DNA of 64,000 nt from Streptococcus sanguinis SK1 = NCTC 7863 (GTDB taxonomy: Bacteria > Bacillota > Bacilli > Lactobacillales > Streptococcaceae). Below the pieces are notes generated by a model. That model saw only the letters and a program-made list of their open reading frames with translations. It was not told where the DNA came from and did not search any database. The first letter of the stretch is position 1. Each line of letters opens with the position of its first letter. A program made the translations under genes and the position numbers. Below, piece by piece: positions 9,428 to 17,212 of the stretch. The DNA is taken from the NCBI RefSeq assembly GCF_000194945.1, contig NZ_GL878511.1:186001-250000 (forward strand), written 5' to 3'.

Positions 9428-10432
9428 CTACTCTCTTACTTTTACGACTTTTTTACCTCGAGTGTGCCCCAACTTCAGACTACGATATGCCTCTCTAACT
9501 GACTTTAGAGAAAAATCATAAACCTGATCAATATTCAGCCAAACCTTCCCATCTGAGACCATTTCCGCCAGAGTGTTCAAATCATCATATGTGGAATGTC
9601 TCGGACCCGTGAACTGAGCTCCTCTTATCATAACATATGGTGAAGGTACTAGCGTTCCAATATCCGTGCCCTTCAATCCCAAATTGAAAGCTAATTTAAC
9701 ATAATCACTTCCATAGCAATCCAAGAATTTTGTAATCGGCTTTGGACTTGCTGATAGAAGAGCATTCTGGATGTTCTCTTCGTAAGCAACTGGTATAGCA
9801 CCTAAAGACTTCAGATATTCTGAATTCTTCTTACTTGCAATTCCGATAACTGTTGCACCCTTAGCAACTGCATACTGTACTGCAATACTTCCAATACCAC
9901 CTGCCGCTGCTGAAATAACCACAATATCTTTAGAACTTAACTCAATTTTTCTAAAAGCACCTCCCACTGTTAGAGAAGCTACCCCCATAGTAGCAGCATG
10001 ATTCATATCAATCATATCTGGTTTCGATACGATTTCCGATTCATTGACACAAATTTCTGTTGCCAAAGCTCCCCTCTTGGTTCCCAATCCAGGGTCACTG
10101 ATCATTGTACCAAAAACCTTGTCCCCTACTGCAAACCGACTTACTCCTTCACCGATTTCTGTGATAACTCCAGCAAAATCCCGACCAACACCTCTTGGAA
10201 AAAGAGATGATTTTGACTCAAAACAACGACTTGGCTTCCTTAGTTTCGTCATAAAAGATAGAAAACGAAGTGGCTTTGCACCCTCAAAAGTCTTATAATC
10301 AATAGGATTTAAACCAACTGCATAAACTTCTACCCTAACTTGATTCACTTCCAAAACATCAGATTTAATGTTCACCAAATCTAGTACTTCTTCATCACCG
10401 AAACGACTATACTGTATTGCTTGAACAACCAT
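9428..10432 (-). CDS. Zinc-independent MDR oxidoreductase, NADPH:quinone reductase-like
   Basis: A 334-residue medium-chain dehydrogenase/reductase. The N-terminal GroES-like domain includes VYAVGLNPIDYKTFEGA and GRDFAGVITEIGEGVSRFAVGDKVFG. The nucleotide-binding domain has VVISAAAGGIGSIAVQYAVAKGATVIGIAS near residues 170-200. The zinc-ligand residues of alcohol dehydrogenases are absent, which places it with quinone and enone reductases. It probably reduces an electrophilic or quinone-like compound with NADPH. It is first in an operon with a TetR repressor; AAAGGAG precedes the ATG, and the promoter and operator just upstream are very clear. This is a typical small detoxification unit with an unknown inducer. 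Confidence 0.88.
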   Translation of the reverse strand: MVVQAIQYSRFGDEEVLDLVNIKSDVLEVNQVRVEVYAVGLNPIDYKTFEGAKPLRFLSFMTKLRKPSRCFESKSSLFPRGVGRDFAGVITEIGEGVSRFAVGDKVFGTMISDPGLGTKRGALATEICVNESEIVSKPDMIDMNHAATMGVASLTVGGAFRKIELSSKDIVVISAAAGGIGSIAVQYAVAKGATVIGIASKKNSEYLKSLGAIPVAYEENIQNALLSASPKPITKFLDCYGSDYVKLAFNLGLKGTDIGTLVPSPYVMIRGAQFTGPRHSTYDDLNTLAEMVSDGKVWLNIDQVYDFSLKSVREAYRSLKLGHTRGKKVVKVRE

Positions 10433-10460
10433 TTCATAAGCTCCTTTGTTTATCTATAAA

Positions 10461-10476
10461 TTGAGTGAGCACTCAA
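10461..10476. promoter_or_regulatory. TetR-type operator of the MDR/TetR operon
   Basis: TTGAGTG-AG-CACTCAA is an inverted repeat with 7-bp arms, starting 12 bp after the -10 box and so covering or closely following the transcription start. Repressor binding here would block the operon. Confidence 0.8.
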
Positions 10477-10488
10477 TCATTTTTCTTG

Positions 10489-10517
10489 ATTATACGCTCA
10501 TTTTTCAAAGATGTCAA
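10489..10517 (-). promoter_or_regulatory. Consensus sigma-A promoter of the MDR/TetR operon
   Basis: On the minus strand TTGACA (10512-10517), 17-bp spacer, TATAAT (10489-10494): both hexamers are perfect. A promoter this strong fits a unit held off by a repressor. From about 10518 to 10648 I see no gene. Confidence 0.9.
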
Positions 10518-10648
10518 CATAGACGACGTGGCACAGTTATCTCAATTTTTGTTTAGTTATCATCTTTTGATGAAAGTTGTCCTGTTTTATCGACTTCAAA
10601 GAAACTTAAAAAGAGAGAAGATTCAATTATCGTTTAATACGAATCTAA

Positions 10649-10684
10649 AGAAATCCGACTGCTTATCAAAGCAGCCGGATTTTT
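10649..10684 (-). terminator. Terminator after the EXLDI gene
   Basis: AAATCCGGCTGCTT pairs with AAGCAGTCGGATTT around a short loop on the minus strand, beginning directly after the stop codon of the EXLDI gene. Its plus-strand copy ends in a T-run, so it may act in both directions. Confidence 0.75.
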
Positions 10685-11051
10685 ATATATCTAATTTTTC
10701 AAAAAATTTGCCTGCTGACTGCTTTTCTTTTAGCTTCTCAAGCAGCTCAGTCTCCAGAAAAGGACTTAGTTCGTCAAAATCTTGGCAAACCTTAAAGACA
10801 GTTTCTCTGTCCAACTGGCCATAAGCTAGTTCGTAATAATCCTTCTTATGATACCAGTTCTGGTGATAGTTGACATCTGCCCGTTGATAGTAAACAATGT
10901 TTTGCTTCGGTGTCAGATAAACCTTCTGCGTCAGAATGCTTTTCTGATCTTTGGACAGCTTGCTGCGGCTGAAAATTTTAACACCTTGAAAAATCTTGCG
11001 CTCATGGATACCTTGATTTGTGACTTTTAATTCAATTCTTTTATAATGCAT
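10683..11051 (-). CDS. EXLDI family protein
   Basis: A 122-residue soluble protein ending in FFEKLDI, the C-terminal signature that names the EXLDI family (function unknown). The N-terminal half is beta-rich with alternating basic residues (MHYKRIELKVTNQGIHERKIF), and the middle has a Tyr/His-rich stretch (YHQNWYHKKDYYELAYG). GGAGG sits seven bases before the ATG at 11049-11051, so the open frame upstream of it is not used. It is monocistronic with its own terminator. I cannot assign a function. Confidence 0.75.
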   Translation of the reverse strand: MHYKRIELKVTNQGIHERKIFQGVKIFSRSKLSKDQKSILTQKVYLTPKQNIVYYQRADVNYHQNWYHKKDYYELAYGQLDRETVFKVCQDFDELSPFLETELLEKLKEKQSAGKFFEKLDI

Positions 11052-11113
11052 ACTGATACCTCCAGAAATCACCTACATTATATCAAGTTTTGACAGATTT
11101 TCAAGTAAAAGTG

Positions 11114-12016
11114 TCATTTCCAAAAGTCTTTAGTCGCCTCTAAAATTTCTTCTGTCGGTGTTACTGTGGCCTCAATAATGCTCTTGCCAGTCTTTTTCAG
11201 ATAGGCTTGTATCAGATGATAGCCATAAGCATAGCCTGCAGCATAAGGCATACCGACTGGTATTTGCCCCTGTATTTCTGCAATTTCATCACCGTAGAGA
11301 TAGGGAGCCATTTCCGCCATCCCTGTTAGCTGAAGCTGACTGGAGATGATGGGCTTAATCTCTTCTAACTGCTCGGAACTAGTTGAAGTGACCCAAGGTC
11401 CAATGAGCTCCTTGCCATAGAGCTCAGCAGCAAAAGACTCTGCCAATCCTTCACTAACTACCCAATCTGCTAATGTCGTCTGCTGGTTCCATTTGATAAA
11501 TTGGAAGCGGACATTATGATTGCACTCGTGGGCCAGCGCCGCCTGTACACGTGGCAAAGTGTAGTCATTCGGTAACAGACTAAGCATGAGGTAGCCTGGA
11601 ATTCCACCATCTCCGCTATAACCCTTATTGAGCTGTAACATAGGCTTTTCTGGATTGCCTAACAAAATAGTAAAATAGTAATCCTCAACCTCTAAATCAT
11701 ATCCAGCTTGCTCAAAAAGACTTATACTCCTCTTGATGGTATTCTGGCAATCTTGCCAAAGCTGATCTGAACTGAGAGCATCAATAGCCGGTCTATCCTT
11801 TTCTGATAGAGTTGCAGGGAGCTGATTCATAAAACCAAGCAGGAACAGAGCATCAAATCCTCCGGGATACTTCGCTTCCAGAGGAATGTGTTGTGTTCGA
11901 TATTTTGTTGCAAAAGGTGCTAGTATCTTAGCCCGAAAACAGCCTTCTCTCTTTTCTAAAGGCATCTCTAGCATCTCTTGATAAACTTTATCTGAACGAA
12001 TGATATTGATTTTCAT
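11114..12016 (-). CDS. DUF2268 predicted zinc-dependent protease
   Basis: A 300-residue soluble protein. The zinc motif HECNH (an HExxH form) lies in ALAHECNHNVRF near residue 163, and a probable third ligand, Glu, follows in VVSEGLAESFAAELYG about 25 residues later, as in gluzincin-like peptidases. The downstream GYAYGYHLIQAYL segment is typical of DUF2268. There is no signal peptide, so it is probably cytosolic. The ATG follows AAGGAG. No partner gene is evident: the genes on both sides have their own terminators. Substrate and role are unknown. Confidence 0.8.
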   Translation of the reverse strand: MKINIIRSDKVYQEMLEMPLEKREGCFRAKILAPFATKYRTQHIPLEAKYPGGFDALFLLGFMNQLPATLSEKDRPAIDALSSDQLWQDCQNTIKRSISLFEQAGYDLEVEDYYFTILLGNPEKPMLQLNKGYSGDGGIPGYLMLSLLPNDYTLPRVQAALAHECNHNVRFQFIKWNQQTTLADWVVSEGLAESFAAELYGKELIGPWVTSTSSEQLEEIKPIISSQLQLTGMAEMAPYLYGDEIAEIQGQIPVGMPYAAGYAYGYHLIQAYLKKTGKSIIEATVTPTEEILEATKDFWK

Positions 12017-12071
12017 TGTAATCTCCTTTTCTAATTTTCACCAGTATACACCCTCCTCTAAGGTCAGAGTC

Positions 12072-12105
12072 AAGAAAAAGATTTGAAACTTTCGTCTCAA
12101 ATCTT
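12072..12105 (-). terminator. Terminator of the mscS/DUF4352 unit
   Basis: On the minus strand a 12-bp stem (one G-U pair) starting AAGATTTGA closes a GAAA tetraloop and is followed by TTTTTC. Confidence 0.8.
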
Positions 12106-12112
12106 CTTTTAT

Positions 12113-12190
12113 CTATAGCATTTGCTGCCGCCACTTTCGAATCTGGGTACGGAAAGTAGCAAAGGCATTAGGGTAATAGGATAATTTTCC
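12113..12190 (-). pseudogene. 25-codon tail in frame after the DUF4352 stop
   Basis: Directly after the TAG of the DUF4352 gene the same frame runs for 25 codons (GKLSYYPNAFATFRTQIRKW and on) to TAG at 12113-12115, just before the terminator. The stretch reads like a natural protein C-terminus and not like an untranslated trailer. I do not recognise the family. It could be the 3' remnant of a lost gene, or the DUF4352 gene could once have been longer. Confidence 0.4.
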
Positions 12191-12820
12191 CTATTGCTCC
12201 TTCTTTTTCTCTTGCTTTGTCTTGTTTTTCTCCTTTTGCCACTTAGCATTTTCGTAGGTCACGGTATAGGTATCCTCATCGCCGCCTTCCCCGTCAAAGA
12301 TTAGGTCAAAGCGGATAGACTTGCCCGGCGCCAGATTGGTGCCGATTTGTGTATTGTCAAAGGTTGAGCCATCCAAAATATAGACATTCTCCTTCTTGTC
12401 ATAGAGTCCAAAGTCATAAGGACTGACCAGAATGGACTTTTTCGAAGTATTTTCAACCGTGATTGTCGCAACGACAGCTACACCTGTTGACTCATCGCTC
12501 ATGACTTTCTTTCTATCTTCCACTGCCGAATGAACGGTCACCTTGAGTCCACTGGAAAATTCAACTGTTTTTCCAAAAGCATGGCTGTTATAGGACTCTA
12601 AAGGCGAGTTATGGTAGCCTGTGAGGGACTTGAGATGGTCATTTTCCTCCATAAGGCCAATCGTGGTGATGACGAGAAGAATGCTGAGCAAGACCAGAAG
12701 AAAGATAATAATCCCAGACACCAGAGCCGCCCAAAAGAGCCCCTGCTTGTGGAGAGGACGTTTTAAACGGTAAACATGATTGTCCTCACTGACAATCTCC
12801 TGCTGAATTCGCTGATTCAT
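12191..12820 (-). CDS. Membrane-anchored DUF4352-type protein
   Basis: A 209-residue protein counting from the ATG at 12818-12820, which is preceded by AAAGG. A cytosolic N-terminus of about 28 residues is followed by one strong transmembrane helix (about 30-55). The outer domain from about residue 80 is a beta-sandwich of DUF4352 type: TVEFSSGLKVTVHSA, then VVATITVENTSKKSILVSPYDFGLYD, then NLAPGKSIRFDLIFDG. The C-terminus is a Lys/Gln/Glu-rich tail. Such domains occur in surface proteins of Gram-positives without a known activity. It follows mscS by about 20 bases and probably shares its transcript. Confidence 0.75.
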   Translation of the reverse strand: MNQRIQQEIVSEDNHVYRLKRPLHKQGLFWAALVSGIIIFLLVLLSILLVITTIGLMEENDHLKSLTGYHNSPLESYNSHAFGKTVEFSSGLKVTVHSAVEDRKKVMSDESTGVAVVATITVENTSKKSILVSPYDFGLYDKKENVYILDGSTFDNTQIGTNLAPGKSIRFDLIFDGEGGDEDTYTVTYENAKWQKEKNKTKQEKKKEQ

Positions 12821-12841
12821 ATGGACCTTTCTAATCAATAA

Positions 12842-13705
12842 TTACATGCCTTTTGAAAGAGGTCCAAGCGTCGGAAGCTCAATCCCTTCTCGCAAAAGCG
12901 CCTCATGGTAAAGGCGGTAGAAGATATGGTAAATGGAAACCTGCATGCCACCTTGTACGATCATGCTGATACGGAAGTTGAACTGGCCATTTGAAGCCAT
13001 CTGCGGCCCCAAGACATCCGGTTCCTTGAGAATCTCTGGATGTTCTGGCACTGCTTCTTCATTAACCTTTGAAATAATGCGGTAAATCTCGTCCAAATCC
13101 GTCTGGGCATAAAGCGGAATGTCAATCAGAACCCGCATATCTCCACGAGACAGATTACTGACAACCATGATATTGCGGTTTGGCACAAAATGAAGCGTTC
13201 CGTCCGCGTCCCGTACCTGCGTCGTCCGAATCCCGACACTGATTACTGTTCCAGCGATGTTGATAGAGCCGTTAGTCAGGCGAACATTGTCACCAACATC
13301 TAACTGGCGCTCGAGAAGAATAAAGAAACCATTGACTAGATCCGACAGGAAGCCCTGAGCTCCCATCCCGATGGCCACGCCGGCAATCCCTGCACCAGCC
13401 AAAAGACTGGAAACTGGCAGTCCCAAGATGGATAAAACCCAGTAAATCAAGAGGAAATACAAGACATAATTAAGCAGATTCTCAATCAGACGGGTAATAG
13501 TTTTCTGTCTGGCTACATCCTGCTTGGATAGCTTGAGAGAGGGGGCAATGATCTTGGTCACTGACAAATGCAGGATTTTCTTAACGATGTAAAATAAGAT
13601 AAAAAGCAGAAGTAAAGAGACCAGCTTGGAAAAAAGGTCATCTGCAATTTTGGACCAGTCAAACTGCTGGATATAACGGGAAAAGACATTTCCGGTCTTA
13701 GACAT
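12842..13705 (-). CDS. mscS: Small-conductance mechanosensitive channel, MscS family
   Basis: A 287-residue membrane channel. Two or three transmembrane helices occupy about residues 25-140. The pore-lining helix is rich in Gly and Ala (SLLAGAGIAGVAIGMGAQGFLSDLVNGFFIL), followed by the beta domain (VGDNVRLTNGSINIAGTVISVGIRTTQVRDADG..HFVPNRNI) and an alpha/beta C-terminal domain. Channels of this family open under membrane tension and release solutes on hypo-osmotic shock. It is first in a unit with the DUF4352 membrane protein. Confidence 0.93.
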   Translation of the reverse strand: MSKTGNVFSRYIQQFDWSKIADDLFSKLVSLLLLFILFYIVKKILHLSVTKIIAPSLKLSKQDVARQKTITRLIENLLNYVLYFLLIYWVLSILGLPVSSLLAGAGIAGVAIGMGAQGFLSDLVNGFFILLERQLDVGDNVRLTNGSINIAGTVISVGIRTTQVRDADGTLHFVPNRNIMVVSNLSRGDMRVLIDIPLYAQTDLDEIYRIISKVNEEAVPEHPEILKEPDVLGPQMASNGQFNFRISMIVQGGMQVSIYHIFYRLYHEALLREGIELPTLGPLSKGM

Positions 13706-13786
13706 AGGCTACCTCCAAAAAGATTACTACCATTATACCACAAAGACCAATCAGCGCGGACATAGAATGGTTAGCATGACCTAGCG

Positions 13787-13815
13787 TTGCTTTCACCCCC
13801 TTTCTATCGTATAAT
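13787..13815 (+). promoter_or_regulatory. sstT promoter
   Basis: TTGCTT at 13787-13792, 17-bp spacer, TATAAT at 13810-13815, about 33 bp before the ATG. Confidence 0.7.
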
Positions 13816-13848
13816 AAAATAAGTATCTAAGACAAGAAAGGAACTTAC

Positions 13849-15066
13849 ATGGTCCATCGCTTCATCACTATTTGGAACAGAACCAATCTAATCAAGCGGA
13901 TTTCCATCGGGATTGGCATTGGTGTCCTGCTGGCTATCACCTTTCCCCAAGCACAAGCCATAGGACTCCTGGGCCAAATCTTCGTTGGCGGCCTCAAGGC
14001 CATCGCTCCGCTCCTAGTCTTCGCTCTGGTGGCAAACGCCCTGTCTCAACAGCAGAAAGGGCAAAAGAGCAATATGAAGACAGTCATCTTGCTCTATCTT
14101 CTAGGGACCTTTGCGGCGGCCTTGGTAGCGGTTCTGGTCAACTTTTTCTTTCCCATTAGTATAGAGTTGGCTTCGTCCTCCCAAAAGGTTTCTCCGCCAG
14201 ACGGAATCGGACAAGTCCTCAGCAATCTTCTGCTTCAGCTGGTGGACAATCCCGTCAACGCACTCATCACCGCTAACTATATCGGTATCCTTTCCTGGGC
14301 TGTCATCTTTGGGATTGCCATGCGAGAAGCTAGCCACCACAGCAAGGAACTGCTGCAGACCTTGGCAGATATCACTTCTAAGATTGTCGAGTGGATTATC
14401 AATCTAGCCCCTCTCGGTATTCTAGGCCTGGTCTACACGACCATTTCCGGGAAAGGCTTCCAGGCTCTAAAAAGCTATGGCATCCTATTGCTGGTCCTGA
14501 TAGCCAGCATGCTGATTGTCGCTCTGATTATCAATCCTTTGATTACCTTTATCATGCTGCGGAAAAATCCTTATCCCTTGGTCTGGCGCTGCTTGCGAGT
14601 CAGTGGTGTGACTGCTTTTTTCACGCGCAGCTCAGCGGCTAACATCCCCGTCAACATGAAACTCTGTCGGGATCTGGGGCTCAATCCAGAGACCTACTCA
14701 GTCTCTATTCCTCTAGGCGCTACTATCAATATGGCAGGGGCCGCCATCACTATCAACACCCTGACCTTGGCTGCTGTCAACACGCTGGGTATCAGGGTTG
14801 ACTTTGGAACGGCTCTCGTTCTCAGTGTCGTAGCGGCAATTTCTGCTTGCGGGGCTTCCGGCGTAGCTGGCGGTTCTCTTTTGCTCATTCCAGTCGCCTG
14901 CAGCCTCTTTGGGATTTCCAATGATTTGGCCATGCAGGTAGTCAGCGTCGGCTTCGTTATCGGTGTCATTCAGGACTCCTGCGAGACCGCCCTCAACTCT
15001 TCTACTGACGTTCTCTTTACAGCTGTGGCCGAGATGAGCAGCTGGCCAAAAGAAAAACGCTATTAA
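13849..15066 (+). CDS. sstT: Sodium:serine/threonine symporter SstT
   Basis: A 405-residue transporter of the dicarboxylate/amino acid:cation symporter family. About eight helices plus re-entrant loops are expected. The second half carries family signatures: [22 protein letters not shown] (serine-rich hairpin 1), [17 protein letters not shown] (the NMAG/NMxGT sodium-binding motif), and [21 protein letters not shown]. Length and these motifs match SstT more closely than glutamate carriers. It imports Ser and Thr with Na+. The gene is monocistronic, with a promoter 33 bp upstream and a terminator downstream. Confidence 0.92.
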   Translation: MVHRFITIWNRTNLIKRISIGIGIGVLLAITFPQAQAIGLLGQIFVGGLKAIAPLLVFALVANALSQQQKGQKSNMKTVILLYLLGTFAAALVAVLVNFFFPISIELASSSQKVSPPDGIGQVLSNLLLQLVDNPVNALITANYIGILSWAVIFGIAMREASHHSKELLQTLADITSKIVEWIINLAPLGILGLVYTTISGKGFQALKSYGILLLVLIASMLIVALIINPLITFIMLRKNPYPLVWRCLRVSGVTAFFTRSSAANIPVNMKLCRDLGLNPETYSVSIPLGATINMAGAAITINTLTLAAVNTLGIRVDFGTALVLSVVAAISACGASGVAGGSLLLIPVACSLFGISNDLAMQVVSVGFVIGVIQDSCETALNSSTDVLFTAVAEMSSWPKEKRY

Positions 15067-15073
15067 TTTCGAC

Positions 15074-15120
15074 AAAAAACCTCTAGACTTCCATCATTAC
15101 AGAAAACTAGAGGCTTTTTT
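15074..15120 (+). terminator. Terminator between convergent sstT and AGCS symporter genes
   Basis: CCTCTAG pairs with CTAGAGG across a 20-nt loop, with an A-run before and a T-run after, so it may work in both directions. Confidence 0.75.
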
Positions 15121-15131
15121 ATGTGCGAAAA

Positions 15132-16469
15132 TTAGTTCTTTCGATGCTTGTCAAAGTATTTCTTTGTTTCCCCGATGACAATAGGAGAGAGTGCTAGAAG
15201 AGCGATTAAGTTCGGCAAGGCCATGAGGGCATTGACAATATCTGCAAGAATCCAGACCGCCTCTAGACCTACAAAACCACCGAGAACAATCATCAGGACA
15301 AATAGCAGGCGATAAACGCGGATATAGCGAACCCCAAAGAGAAATTCAAAACAGCGCTCACCATAGTAGTTCCAGCCCAAGATAGTCGTAAAGGCAAACA
15401 GAACTAGAAAGACTGAAAGCAGAACCGGACCAAAATTAGCAAAAACACTCGCAAAGGCTGCCTGAGTCAAGGACACACCGTTAAGATTGCCATCCCAGAC
15501 CCCTGTGATTAAAATCGTCAAGCCTGTCAGACTACAGATAATCAGGGTGTCGATGAAGGTTCCGGTCATAGAAATCAAGCCTTGTTCTACCGGTTCCTTG
15601 GTCCGAGCTGCCGCCGCTGCAATGGGTGCTGACCCCAAACCAGATTCATTGGAAAAAACTCCACGCGCGACCCCGTTTTGAATCGCCATCTGGATGGTCG
15701 CACCGGCAAAGCCACCGACAGCAGCCGTCTGACTAAAAGCTGAGCTAAAGACCAGCTGGAGTGTGGGCAGCAATCGATCGAGATTGACCGCTAAGACAGT
15801 CACAGTCCCCAAGATATAAATAGCTGCCATAAAGGGCACAACCTTGGTCGATACTCGAGCGATAGACTGGATGCCGCTGAAAATAACCAGAGCCACCAAA
15901 ATAGCCAAGATAGAAGCTGTCACAGCTGGAGGCAGCTGAATGGTATTCTGCATGGCCTCTGTGATGGAATTGACCTGCGTAAAGGTCCCAATCCCCAAGA
16001 GAGCCACCAAGATACCAGCTATTGCAAAAAAGATAGCCAGCGGGCGCCACTTCTCGCCCATCCCTAATAGGATATAGTGCATGGGACCGCCCGCCATAGC
16101 ACCATGAGCATCCTTGCGGCGGTACTTGATAGCTAAGAGGCCCTCGGCATACTTCGTCGCCATCCCAAAGAAAGCAGCCACCCACATCCAGAAGAGCGCC
16201 CCCGGTCCACCGGTTTTAATGGCAGTTGCCACTCCGATGATATTTCCCGTTCCCACAGTCGCGGCTAGAGCCGTACAGAGAGCCGCAAAGCTAGAGACAT
16301 CGCCCTGATGCTCCTCGTCCGATACAAAGATTAGCCGAAAGGCACGAGGAAGTCGAAAAATCTGCAGCAAGCCCAGACGCAGACTGAGATAGATACCAGT
16401 ACCAACCAGCAAAATGAGCAGGGGCGGACCCCAAACAAAAGAATCCAGACGATTCAATATTTCCAACAT
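15132..16469 (-). CDS. Alanine/glycine:cation symporter, AGCS family
   Basis: A 445-residue inner-membrane symporter with about 11 helices. AGCS signatures are clear: ALAATVGTGNIIGVATAIKTGGPGALFWMW near residues 68-97, AMAGGPMHYI, and NGVARGVFSNESGLGSAPIAAAAA followed by EPVEQGLISMTGTFIDT near 265-310. It imports Ala or Gly with Na+. The glycine riboswitch and terminator in its leader indicate glycine as the physiological substrate, with import shut down when glycine is plentiful. A homologous riboswitch-symporter pair is known from S. pyogenes. The gene is monocistronic. Confidence 0.93.
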   Translation of the reverse strand: MLEILNRLDSFVWGPPLLILLVGTGIYLSLRLGLLQIFRLPRAFRLIFVSDEEHQGDVSSFAALCTALAATVGTGNIIGVATAIKTGGPGALFWMWVAAFFGMATKYAEGLLAIKYRRKDAHGAMAGGPMHYILLGMGEKWRPLAIFFAIAGILVALLGIGTFTQVNSITEAMQNTIQLPPAVTASILAILVALVIFSGIQSIARVSTKVVPFMAAIYILGTVTVLAVNLDRLLPTLQLVFSSAFSQTAAVGGFAGATIQMAIQNGVARGVFSNESGLGSAPIAAAAARTKEPVEQGLISMTGTFIDTLIICSLTGLTILITGVWDGNLNGVSLTQAAFASVFANFGPVLLSVFLVLFAFTTILGWNYYGERCFEFLFGVRYIRVYRLLFVLMIVLGGFVGLEAVWILADIVNALMALPNLIALLALSPIVIGETKKYFDKHRKN

Positions 16470-16503
16470 GATATAAGCTCCTTTTCACACCGAGAAAAAG
16501 AAA

Positions 16504-16526
16504 GAGCACATGCAAAACATGTACTC
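16504..16526 (-). terminator. Riboswitch expression-platform terminator
   Basis: On the minus strand GAGTACATGT pairs with ACATGTGCTC-like sequence (one mismatch, short loop) and is followed by TTTCTTTTTC, about 35 bases before the symporter ATG. This is the likely off-state terminator of the glycine riboswitch. Confidence 0.75.
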
Positions 16527-16554
16527 TGGATGTGCTGGAGTAGGGAAATCCCTG

Positions 16555-16690
16555 CCTCTTCGCTCTGTCCTTTTACCTGAGAGTTTGAGCGGTTCTAAAC
16601 CGCCTTGCCCCTTCGGTGCCATTCATGGTCTCTCCAGAGTTCCGTCCATTTCACAGTCAGAGGTGCCCGCCTCTTTCTGAAAAACTTCGT
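16555..16690 (-). promoter_or_regulatory. Glycine riboswitch (one clear aptamer)
   Basis: The minus strand carries the conserved glycine-aptamer elements in order: CTCTGGAGAGACC, then GGCACCGAAGGGGCAA, a GGCGG..CCGC helix, and ACTCTCAGGTAAAAGGACAG. P1 closes between about 16563 and 16640. Only one full aptamer is visible; the sequence on the 5' side (16641-16690) shows partial pairing that could be a ghost aptamer. Confidence 0.93.
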
Positions 16691-16716
16691 TCGGTGTTGA
16701 TTATTAATTTTCTATT

Positions 16717-16745
16717 ATTCTAAAAGAACATTCGCCTTTTGTCAA
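16717..16745 (-). promoter_or_regulatory. Promoter of the riboswitch-symporter transcript
   Basis: TTGACA (16740-16745), 17-bp spacer, TAGAAT (16717-16722) on the minus strand, about 30 bp before the aptamer. Confidence 0.8.
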
Positions 16746-16787
16746 TATTTTGTGAAAATTTTTGAGCATGTAAACGTTTTTTGATGC

Positions 16788-16813
16788 AAAAAAGAAGCCC
16801 AGAGGCTTCTTGC
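16788..16813 (-). terminator. Terminator after trxA
   Basis: AAGAAGCC pairs with GGCTTCTT around a 4-nt loop, followed by a T-run on the minus strand. Confidence 0.85.
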
Positions 16814-17128
16814 TTAGCTTAATTCCGCGATAATAGCCTTGAGCTGGTCTTTGGTGTGAACACCTGCGACTTGCTTAACGACTTGACCTTCTTTCTTGAA
16901 CAGAAGGGTCGGAATGGACATAATGCCAAATTCACGGGCAGTATTTGGATTTTCATCCACATCCATCTTAAGGATTTTTAATTCGTTCTCATGAACTTCC
17001 CCTGCCAACTGCTCCAAGATAGGCGCCTGCATACGGCATGGACCGCACCAAGTTGCCCAAAAGTCAATCAGAACCAATCCGTCTTTTGTTTCTTCTGCGA
17101 ATGTTGCATCTGTAACGGCTGCTACCAT
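16814..17128 (-). CDS. trxA: Thioredoxin
   Basis: A 104-residue cytosolic thioredoxin with the active-site WCGPC (Cys28, Cys31), the buried Asp in VLIDFWATW, the cis-Pro in MSIPTLLFKKEG near residue 75, and a GVHTKDQL C-terminal helix. All are canonical. It serves as dithiol donor for ribonucleotide reductase, peroxidases and methionine sulfoxide reductases, so it can recycle the MsrAB encoded 12 kb away. The gene is monocistronic with a good terminator; AAAGGAG precedes the ATG. Confidence 0.96.
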   Translation of the reverse strand: MVAAVTDATFAEETKDGLVLIDFWATWCGPCRMQAPILEQLAGEVHENELKILKMDVDENPNTAREFGIMSIPTLLFKKEGQVVKQVAGVHTKDQLKAIIAELS

Positions 17129-17212
17129 AAATCTTCTCCTTTAAATAGCTTACTTTTGATAACATTTTACACCAAAAGCAACAGAAAGAAAAATATTTGC
17201 TACGGGTAGACC

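Noticed and set aside
10465-10824. Plus-strand ORF of 119 codons
   Set aside because: It contains the MDR promoter, the EXLDI terminator and the antisense of the EXLDI gene, and has no ribosome binding site.
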